A stretch of 18,355 nucleotides of DNA from NCBI GenBank assembly GCA_031286555.1, contig JAITUD010000226.1, positions 1 through 18,355 on the forward strand. Direction: 5' to 3'. The notes beneath the pieces are model-generated. The model was not told the origin of the DNA. It did not search any database and saw nothing but the letters and a program-made list of their open reading frames with translations. Positions within the stretch are counted from its first letter, which is position 1, and each line of letters opens with the position of its first letter. Below, piece by piece: positions 12,588-18,355 of the stretch. Position numbers and translations under genes: made by a program. Source of the stretch: Microbacterium sp. (GTDB lineage Bacteria > Actinomycetota > Actinomycetes > Actinomycetales > Microbacteriaceae).

Positions 12588-14120
12588 TCAGGAGTCGCGC
12601 AGCTCGCGCTTGAGGATCTTCCCGCTCTGGTTCCGCGGCAGCTCGTCGATGAACCGGACGGCCTTGGGCACCTTGAACGACGACAGCCGGTCCTTCACGT
12701 GGGCGATGAGGTCGACCTCGGAGACCGACGTCTCCGGCCGGCGCACCACGTAGGCCACGATCGCCTCGATCCATCGCTCGTCCGGCACGCCGATGACCGC
12801 GACCTCGGCGACATCCGGGTGCGTGTAGACCGCGTCCTCCACCTCGCGGGAGGCCACCATGATCCCGCCGGTGTTGATCGCGTCCTTGATGCGGTCGACG
12901 ACGGTCAGGTATCCGGCCTCGTCGCGGGTGACCAGGTCGCCGGAGTGGAACCATCCGTCTCGGAAGGCCTCGGCCGTCTCCTCCGGCTTGTCCCAGTAGC
13001 CCTGCGCCAGCTGCGGTGAGCGGTACAGCACCTCGCCCGGCTCGCCGACTGCGGCCTCCGCGCCGTTCTCGTCGACCACCCGGGTCTCCACGAACAGGAT
13101 GGGGCGACCCGCGGACGCGGGGCGCTCCGCGTGCTCCTCGGGGCGCAGCACGGTCGCCAGCGGACCGATCTCCGACTGCCCGAAGCAGTTGTAGAACCCC
13201 AGGGCCGGATACCGCTCGCGCAGCCGGTTCAGCACGGTGACGGGCATGATCGATGCGCCGTACTGCGCCTTGGTGAGCGACGAGAGATCCGCGTCGTCCA
13301 GGTCGGGGTGGCCGGCCAGGGGCACCCACACCGTCGGGGCCAGGAACAGCGAGCCGATGCGCTCCTCCGCGACGGTGCGCAGGATCCGAGGGATTTCGGG
13401 GGCGGGCAGCAGCCGCACGGTGGCACCGATGGCGAGGTAGGGGAGCATGAACACGTGCATCGCGGCCGAGTGGTAGAGCGGCATGCAGACGAGCGGAGCG
13501 TCATCGGGCGTCAGATCCAGAGCGACGATCACCGAGGAGTACTCGGCCACGAGCGCCGCGTGTGTGAGCATCGCCCCCTTGGGCTGAGACGTCGTGCCCG
13601 AGGTGTACAGCAGCTGCACGAGGCTCTCGCCGTCCACGTCCGCGGGCAAGACCGGCACGGCGCCGGTGCGGGCGTGCGTCAGCAGCGAGTCGTCCTCGTC
13701 GCGCAGCGATGCGACCCGCTCGACCACGGTGTCCGGACGGATCGCGTCGAAGTGCGTCCGCAGCTGCGGGTCGACCAGCGCCGCCCTGGCGCCCGACTGC
13801 GCGATCACGTAGGCGAGCTCCGCGCCGTGCAGGGCGTAGTTGACCGGCACGTGGACGAGTCCCGCCCTGGCGATCGCGAGGAACGCGATGACGTAGGCAT
13901 CCGAGTTCGTGCCGTAGGTGACCACGCGCTCGCCGGCGGCGAGCCCCCATCCGCGCAGCTCGGCGGCGGCTCTGGTCACCGCGTCGTCGAGCTCGCGATA
14001 GGTCCAGTCCCGGTCCTCGAAGCGGAGGGCGAGAGCGAGCGGATCGCGAGAGCTGCTGCGCCGGAGAACCGCGTCGACGGTGTTGCTGCGCCAGGGCTGG
14101 GATGTGGACGTCGTCGTCAT
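12588..14120 (-). CDS. Fatty-acyl-CoA synthetase-like AMP-forming ligase
   Basis: A 510-residue enzyme of the acyl-adenylate superfamily: it activates a carboxylic acid with ATP to an acyl-AMP and transfers it to coenzyme A. Visible motifs are the phosphate loop YTSGTTSQPKG (172-182), YNCFGQSE (310-317), WFHSGDL (390-396), the hinge DRIKD (409-413) and the catalytic lysine K501 in NQSGKILKREL. The segment after the hinge reads NTGGIMVASREVED where most acyl-CoA ligases have GGEN(I/V)YPxEVE. Medium- or long-chain fatty acids are the usual substrates of this branch, but specificity cannot be read off. ATG 14120 was chosen because a TAGCGT -10 lies seven bases upstream; the same frame stays open far upstream inside the peptidase gene, but that is not coding. 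Cytoplasmic; no beta-oxidation genes adjoin it. Confidence 0.9.
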   Translation of the reverse strand: MTTTSTSQPWRSNTVDAVLRRSSSRDPLALALRFEDRDWTYRELDDAVTRAAAELRGWGLAAGERVVTYGTNSDAYVIAFLAIARAGLVHVPVNYALHGAELAYVIAQSGARAALVDPQLRTHFDAIRPDTVVERVASLRDEDDSLLTHARTGAVPVLPADVDGESLVQLLYTSGTTSQPKGAMLTHAALVAEYSSVIVALDLTPDDAPLVCMPLYHSAAMHVFMLPYLAIGATVRLLPAPEIPRILRTVAEERIGSLFLAPTVWVPLAGHPDLDDADLSSLTKAQYGASIMPVTVLNRLRERYPALGFYNCFGQSEIGPLATVLRPEEHAERPASAGRPILFVETRVVDENGAEAAVGEPGEVLYRSPQLAQGYWDKPEETAEAFRDGWFHSGDLVTRDEAGYLTVVDRIKDAINTGGIMVASREVEDAVYTHPDVAEVAVIGVPDERWIEAIVAYVVRRPETSVSEVDLIAHVKDRLSSFKVPKAVRFIDELPRNQSGKILKRELRDS

Positions 14121-14127
14121 GACGCTC

Positions 14128-14133
14128 ACGCTA
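14128..14133 (-). promoter_or_regulatory. -10 hexamer for the acyl-CoA ligase gene (leaderless type)
   Basis: Minus strand TAGCGT, then seven bases (GAGCGTC), then ATG 14120. It sits in the 26-base gap after the peptidase stop and suggests independent, leaderless transcription. Confidence 0.5.
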
Positions 14134-14146
14134 TCCCAGCAGGCGC

Positions 14147-16003
14147 TCACGCCGGGGTGAAGCCGAAGCTCCTGCCCAGGAAGGCCAGCTCCGCGTCGAA
14201 CGCCGCGATGATCGTCTCGGCGCGTCGGAAGCCGTGTCCCTCGCCGGGGAACAGCACGTACTCGTGCGGGATGTCCCGGGCCGCGAGGGCGTCCCTGATC
14301 GCCTCGGACTGGTTCGGCGGCACGACCTTGTCGTCCGCCCCCTGCAGCAGCAGGACCGGCACGTCGATGCGGTCGGGGTGCGTGAGCGGCGACCGTTCGA
14401 TGTACGTCTGCTCCGCCTCGGGTAGCGGGCCGACCAGCCCGATGAGGTAGTTCTTCTCGAAGTCGTGGGTGTCCGAGGCCAGCATCCGCAGGTCGGCCAC
14501 GCCGTATCTGCTGATCCCTGCGCTGAAGGCGCCGCCGCGCACCAGCGCGCAGAGAACCGTCCAGCCGCCCGCCGAGCCGCCGCGGATGGCGATGCGGTCG
14601 GGGTCGGCTGCGCCGGACGCCGCGAGGCCGCGTGCCGCTGCGATCACGTCGTCGACGTCCGCCACGCCCCACTGGCCGTCCAGGCGCTCGCGGTAGGCAC
14701 GGCCGTACCCGGTGGAGCCGCCGTAGTTCACGTCCAGGACGCCGATGCCGCGGCTCGTCCAGTACGTGTACGCGGTGGACGCCGCGCCGCCGACGTGCGC
14801 GGTGGGGCCGCCGTGCACCATGACGATGTACGGCGGCAGCTCGCCGACGGCGGCAGCGGCGTCGGGGTTGGTGGGCGGGTAGTCGAACGCGTGCACCGGC
14901 CCGTGCGGTCCGTCGAAGGTCACCGGTCGCGGCGCAGCCACCCAGTCCCGATCGACGGGGGCGCCCCCGCGCACCGCGAACGCCTGGCCGGTCACCGTGT
15001 CCAGCACCCACAGTCCCCGGTCGACCGTCGCTCCGGCGCCGGAGACGAGGATGCGTCCGCCCGCGGCGTCGTCGATGCTCGCCTCGCTCGTGACGGGCAC
15101 CGGAAGGTGAGTGGACGTGCCGTCCCGCTCGATCAGGACGAGCTCGTCCGCACCGTTCGTGCGCACGGCGGCGATCCGGCCGTCGCCCAGCGGACGGTAC
15201 CAGCGGTTGCCGAGCACCCACAGCCCGCCGCCGGTGTCGGCGTCGAACGGGTAGGCGGTCCGCGAGACGACGTGGAGGCCGTCCAGCTCGACGCGCTCGA
15301 TGTTCCAGCGCCCCTTCGGGTCGTCCAGGAACAGCAGCTCGGTGTCGGACGCCCACTCCGGCTGCAGCGCGGCACTGGTGCCGATGGTGGCGAGTTCGTC
15401 GGCGTCGATGGCCGTGAGGTGCAGGAGGCACTGCTCCCACGGCATCCGCTCCGTGCTCCACTGCACCCACGCGATCCGGGTGCCGTCGGGGGAGAGCGCG
15501 GGATGCGCGACGAAACCGCTCGTCGACACGAAGATGCGCACGGCGTCTTCGCTGTCGGCGGCGGAGCCGTCGGCGGGGATCTCCACGATGGCGCGGAGGT
15601 GCGGATCACCGCGCAGATCCTCGCGCACCGCGAACAGGCGTCCGTGCTGCATCGACAGGCCGCCGTACTGGGGTCCCGCCGCGGTGAGCGGCTCGGGCGC
15701 GCCGCCCCGAGGCATCCGGTACACGCGCTGGTCGCCGCCGTCGACGAAGTACAGCGTGCCCGCGGCATCCGCCGTCCAGGCCCCGCCGCCGTACTCGTGC
15801 ACGCGCGAGCGCGCGTTCCACGGCGACGGCAGTATCTCGGCGCCGGTCGAGCTGCGCACCGCGATACGGCCGCCCTCGGCGGGCACCGACTCTCCCCACC
15901 AGATCTCGTCGCCGACGAAGCGCGCGCCGTCGATCCGCGGTGATGCGGCCGCCATGCTCGCGGCGTCGAAAGGGGAGGGCCAGGTGCCGTACGGGGATGC
16001 CAT
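14147..16003 (-). CDS. Prolyl oligopeptidase family (S9) serine peptidase
   Basis: A 618-residue protein: an N-terminal beta-propeller-like half (about 20-350) with repeated WD/SPDG-type turns (e.g. HPALSPDGTRIAWVQW), then an alpha/beta-hydrolase domain (about 360-618). The catalytic triad can be assigned as S477 in GGSAGG, D558 in QGADDKVVP and H590 in GEGHGF. MVHGGPTAHV (385-394) provides the oxyanion-side HGGP. This is the dipeptidyl-peptidase IV / acylaminoacyl-peptidase branch of S9, which cleaves short peptides. No signal peptide is seen, so it is probably cytoplasmic. ATG 16003 was chosen because a TACGCT -10 lies six bases upstream; the frame remains open for 18 more codons without support. 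The downstream ligase gene is on the same strand, 26 bases away, but has its own promoter-like hexamer. Confidence 0.93.
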   Translation of the reverse strand: MASPYGTWPSPFDAASMAAASPRIDGARFVGDEIWWGESVPAEGGRIAVRSSTGAEILPSPWNARSRVHEYGGGAWTADAAGTLYFVDGGDQRVYRMPRGGAPEPLTAAGPQYGGLSMQHGRLFAVREDLRGDPHLRAIVEIPADGSAADSEDAVRIFVSTSGFVAHPALSPDGTRIAWVQWSTERMPWEQCLLHLTAIDADELATIGTSAALQPEWASDTELLFLDDPKGRWNIERVELDGLHVVSRTAYPFDADTGGGLWVLGNRWYRPLGDGRIAAVRTNGADELVLIERDGTSTHLPVPVTSEASIDDAAGGRILVSGAGATVDRGLWVLDTVTGQAFAVRGGAPVDRDWVAAPRPVTFDGPHGPVHAFDYPPTNPDAAAAVGELPPYIVMVHGGPTAHVGGAASTAYTYWTSRGIGVLDVNYGGSTGYGRAYRERLDGQWGVADVDDVIAAARGLAASGAADPDRIAIRGGSAGGWTVLCALVRGGAFSAGISRYGVADLRMLASDTHDFEKNYLIGLVGPLPEAEQTYIERSPLTHPDRIDVPVLLLQGADDKVVPPNQSEAIRDALAARDIPHEYVLFPGEGHGFRRAETIIAAFDAELAFLGRSFGFTPA

Positions 16004-16009
16004 GCCTCG

Positions 16010-16039
16010 AGCGTACGGCTCTGCGACATAGGGCGTCAC
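16010..16039 (-). promoter_or_regulatory. Promoter of the S9 peptidase gene
   Basis: On the minus strand GTGACG (16039-16034) matches four of six bases of TTGACA, followed after 18 bases by TACGCT (16015-16010) and, six bases on, the ATG. It is the only leaderless-type promoter in the window with a reasonable -35. Confidence 0.5.
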
Positions 16040-16113
16040 ATAACATGCGGGGTGCACGTGGCCGTTCTACGGTGCTGGGAACATCCACTCCGACGATCGC
16101 AGAGGAGAGTCCC

Positions 16114-17046
16114 GTGCCCCGTGTGCCGTTCTCCTTCGAGCTCTACCCGCCGCGTACTCCGGCGAGCACGGATGCGCTGCGCGAGACGATCCAGCGCCTT
16201 GCCGCGGCGGGCCCGGACTTCCTGTCGGTCACCTACGGCGCCGGTGGCTCGACCGGTGGTCGCTCGCTCGACGTGCTGCGCCACATCCGTGAGAACACCG
16301 ACGTCGAGCCGCTCGCGCACCTCACCTGCGTGGGCAACACCTACGCCGGTGCGACCGGCCTGATCCGGGAGTTCCTGGATGCCGGCATCCTCAGCTTCCT
16401 CGCCCTGCGCGGCGACCCGCCTGCAGGGCACACTGAGGGCGAGCCGTTCCTCGGCGATCTCGAGACCTCCGCGCAGCTGGTGCAGCTGATCGACCGGGTG
16501 CAGGCGGAGCACGCGCCGTACGAGGAGTCCCCGGTGCCCGGATTCCCGGGTACCGCCCGCGTCGCACCGCGTCGCAAGGCGAGCATCGCCGTCGCGGCGT
16601 TCCCGAACGGGCACCCGCGCTCGGCGTACAGCACCCAGCACGTCGAGGCGCTGCTGGCCAAAGAGGCGGCCGGGGCTACATTCGCCATCACGCAGCTCTT
16701 CTTCCATCCCGACGACTACCTCGTCTTCGTCGAGCGCGCCCGCCGTGCCGGCGTGACGATCCCTATCCTGCCCGGCATCATGCCGATCACCTCGCCCGCT
16801 CGCCTCGCGCGCGTGCTCGAACTCACGGGGGAGGAGCTGCCCGGCGAGCTCGTCATCGCTCTCGAGGTCGAGCCCACCGCCGAGGGGCGCCGGCAGATCG
16901 GCATCGAGTGGGCCGCCCGCCTCGCATCCGACGTCGTGGCAGGCGGCGCTCCCGGCGTTCACCTCTACGCGTTCAACCGGCACGACACGGTGCTCGACGT
17001 CCTGGCCGCGGCCGACATCCTGCAGACCTCCTCCCCGACAGAGTAA
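16114..17046 (+). CDS. metF: Methylenetetrahydrofolate reductase
   Basis: A 310-residue FAD-dependent TIM-barrel enzyme that reduces 5,10-methylene-THF to 5-methyl-THF, the methyl donor for methionine synthesis. Family features: FSFELYPPR with E9 as the likely catalytic glutamate, SVTYGAGGS (38-46), LALRGDPP with D101 (flavin binding), FPNGHP (163-168), ATFAITQLFFHPDDY (178-192), LPGIMPI (209-215) and HLYAFNR (283-289). A loop at about 130-150 is somewhat long. GTG 16114 was chosen because GAGGAGAG lies four bases upstream and the residues match the family start; the frame is open upstream to 15940 but overlaps the divergent peptidase gene. metE follows after 11 bases, so the two form an operon in which one supplies the substrate of the other. 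The roughly 110-base upstream gap is too short for a cobalamin riboswitch. Confidence 0.96.
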   Translation: MPRVPFSFELYPPRTPASTDALRETIQRLAAAGPDFLSVTYGAGGSTGGRSLDVLRHIRENTDVEPLAHLTCVGNTYAGATGLIREFLDAGILSFLALRGDPPAGHTEGEPFLGDLETSAQLVQLIDRVQAEHAPYEESPVPGFPGTARVAPRRKASIAVAAFPNGHPRSAYSTQHVEALLAKEAAGATFAITQLFFHPDDYLVFVERARRAGVTIPILPGIMPITSPARLARVLELTGEELPGELVIALEVEPTAEGRRQIGIEWAARLASDVVAGGAPGVHLYAFNRHDTVLDVLAAADILQTSSPTE

Positions 17047-17057
17047 GGAACCCCACC

Positions 17058-18355
17058 ATGACCGCTTTTCCTGCAGGCACCGTCCTCGGCTACCCCCGGA
17101 TCGGTCGCCGCCGCGAGCTGAAGAAGGCCGTGGAGGCGTTCTGGGCCGGGCGCATCACCGAGGCGGAGCTCGAGCAGACCGCCGCCGGGCTGCGCGCAGC
17201 CACCCGCACCCGCCTCGTCGATCTGGGGCTGGGCCGCGGGGACTCCGCCATCCCGGAGTCGTTCTCCTTCTACGACCAGGTGCTCGACGCGACGGTCGCT
17301 GTCGGCGCGATCCCCGCGCGCTTCGAGGACCTGCGCTCGGCCGACGGCACGATCGGTCTGCCGGCATACTTCACCATCGCCCGCGGCGAGGGCGATCGGG
17401 GCCCCGCCGAGATGACCAAGTGGTTCGACTCGAACTATCACTACCTGGTGCCCGAGATCGGTCCGGAGACCGTGTTCTCGCTGTCCAGCGACCGCCTCGT
17501 CCGCGAGGTCGTCGAGGCAGCGGATGGCGGGTTCGTCACCCGTCCGGTCGTCGTCGGTCCTGTCACGCTGCTGGCTCTCGCGAAGGCGTCCGACGATGCG
17601 CCCGAGGGTTTCGACCCGCTGTCGCGTCTCGACGACGTCGTGCCCGTCTACGTCGAACTGCTGGCCGAGCTGAGGGCAGCGGGCGCGGAGTGGGTGCAGC
17701 TCGACGAGCCCGCTCTGGTCAGCGAGTCCCTCCCCGCCTCGGCGGCGGTCCTCGGTGAGGCCGCGGCACGCGCGTACGCGGTGCTCGGCGAGAGCGCGGA
17801 CCGCCCGCAGATCTTCGTCGCGGCTCCCTACGCGTCGCTGGACGGCAACTTCGCTGTGCTGGCCGCCGCCCCGATCGAGGCCATCGGCGTCGACCTGGTC
17901 CGCGGCACCGTTCCGCAGGCCGTGCGCGGCCTGTCCGGGAAGACTCTGGTCGGCGGTGTGATCGACGGCCACAACATCTGGCGCGGCGACCTCGCCGGCG
18001 CCTTCGACAGGCTCGCACGGCTCCGTGACCTCGGTGCCGCCGCTGTCGCAGCATCCACCTCGACGTCGCTGCTGCACGTGCCGCACGACGTCGAGGACGA
18101 GTCGAGGCTCGACGCGCGCCTGGTCTCGTGGCTGGCGTTCGCCGACCAGAAGGTCGGCCAGGTCGTCACCCTCGCGCGCGGCCTCGGCGCAGGCCGCGAC
18201 GCGATCGCCGCAGAGCTGGATGCCGCCACCGCGGCCCTCGAGGATCGGCGCAGCGCCCCCGGTGTGCGCGACGGCTCCGTGCGCACCCGTGCGCTCGTCG
18301 AGGCGGACTTCGCCCGCGCCGACTTCGCAGATCGCGAGACCGCTCAGGAGGCGCT
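17058..18355 (+). CDS. metE: Cobalamin-independent methionine synthase, N-terminal part
   Basis: The first 432 codons of a gene that continues past the window; the full protein should be about 750 residues. It transfers the methyl group from 5-methyl-THF-polyglutamate to homocysteine. The opening VLGYPRIGRRRELKKAVEAFW, EMTKWFDSNYHYLVPE (118-133), GPVTLLALAK (167-176) and EWVQLDEPAL (211-220) match the MetE N-terminal barrel closely. Only this N-terminal barrel and the beginning of the linker are visible. The zinc-binding His/Cys/Glu/Cys residues lie in the missing C-terminal barrel and cannot be checked. ATG 17058 has AAGGAA seven bases upstream. It is co-transcribed with metF. Confidence 0.97.
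   Translation, partial: MTAFPAGTVLGYPRIGRRRELKKAVEAFWAGRITEAELEQTAAGLRAATRTRLVDLGLGRGDSAIPESFSFYDQVLDATVAVGAIPARFEDLRSADGTIGLPAYFTIARGEGDRGPAEMTKWFDSNYHYLVPEIGPETVFSLSSDRLVREVVEAADGGFVTRPVVVGPVTLLALAKASDDAPEGFDPLSRLDDVVPVYVELLAELRAAGAEWVQLDEPALVSESLPASAAVLGEAAARAYAVLGESADRPQIFVAAPYASLDGNFAVLAAAPIEAIGVDLVRGTVPQAVRGLSGKTLVGGVIDGHNIWRGDLAGAFDRLARLRDLGAAAVAASTSTSLLHVPHDVEDESRLDARLVSWLAFADQKVGQVVTLARGLGAGRDAIAAELDAATAALEDRRSAPGVRDGSVRTRALVEADFARADFADRETAQEA

Noticed and set aside
12579..12640. Searched for ssrA (tmRNA) near smpB, and a hairpin after smpB.
   Set aside because: The gap to the convergent ligase gene is eight bases, all flanking sequence is coding, and only a 4-bp stem (CGCG) can be drawn.
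12588..15470. A leftward 960-codon open frame that would fuse the acyl-CoA ligase to a long Arg/Gly-rich N-terminal part.
   Set aside because: The part upstream of 14120 overlaps the S9 peptidase in another frame, has shadow-type Arg/Ala/Gly composition and no domain. The ligase has a good start at 14120 with its own -10 hexamer.
14465..15943. A 492-codon rightward open frame opposite the S9 peptidase.
   Set aside because: Antisense to a clear enzyme with an intact catalytic triad. Composition is typical of high-GC antisense frames, with no recognisable motif or ribosome binding site.
15940..16113. In-frame N-terminal extension of metF.
   Set aside because: It overlaps the divergent peptidase gene, and the residues match nothing in the family. 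GTG 16114 has a strong ribosome binding site.

Overview
The window looks like chromosomal DNA from a high-GC actinobacterium, most likely Microbacteriaceae and close to Microbacterium. This is inferred from the strong G/C third-position bias, the prfB / ftsE / ftsX / smpB gene order typical of Actinobacteria, the DUF2510 proteins (N-terminal GWYDDGSGRQRWWDG motif), a tad locus laid out like the actinobacterial one, and many start codons lying a few bases after a TAnnnT -10 hexamer. No integrase, transposase, phage gene, CRISPR array or toxin-antitoxin pair was seen. Coding density is very high and no gene-free stretch exceeds 300 bases.

Layout. 1-77: start of a leftward DedA-family membrane protein gene. 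78-231: short intergenic region with weak promoter-like hexamers for DedA (leftward) and for the tRNA (rightward). 232-313: tRNA-Leu (anticodon TAG). 381-4785: a tightly coupled rightward seven-gene tad (tight adherence, Flp pilus) operon: TadA ATPase, TadB, TadC, a small Flp-like pilin, two TadE-like minor pilins and a TadG/Tad-like protein. Most junctions are ATGA overlaps. No TadZ/CpaE or prepilin peptidase gene is present in the window. 4798-6027 (leftward): MFS transporter. 6072-6875 (leftward): exported lipoprotein of the endo-alpha-1,4-polygalactosaminidase (GH114) type. 6935-8047: prfB (RF2), as one uninterrupted frame. 8054-8995 and 9089-9961 (leftward): two paralogous DUF2510 membrane proteins, one ending in a septum-formation-like domain, separated by a perfect 14-bp hairpin. 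10150-12062: ftsE-ftsX, with an unusually long FtsE C-terminus. 12103-12579: smpB. 12588-14120 (leftward): fatty-acyl-CoA synthetase-like AMP-forming ligase. 14147-16003 (leftward): prolyl-oligopeptidase family S9 peptidase. 16114-18355: metF followed by metE, which runs off the window.

How the genes fit together. The tad genes encode the motor, inner-membrane platform and pilin-like subunits of one surface fibre. ftsEX is the ABC-type complex that links cell division to peptidoglycan hydrolysis. The DUF2510/septum-formation protein between prfB and ftsE is an attractive but unproven division-associated neighbour. prfB and smpB both serve translation termination and ribosome rescue. metF and metE supply methyl groups for methionine by the cobalamin-independent route.

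Most of the window is ordinary, conserved chromosome. I found no convincing undescribed multi-gene system. The points most worth a second look are the pilin without the usual +5 glutamate, the altered nucleotide and His-box motifs of its ATPase, the DUF2510 pair beside ftsEX, and the repeated leaderless-type promoter arrangement.
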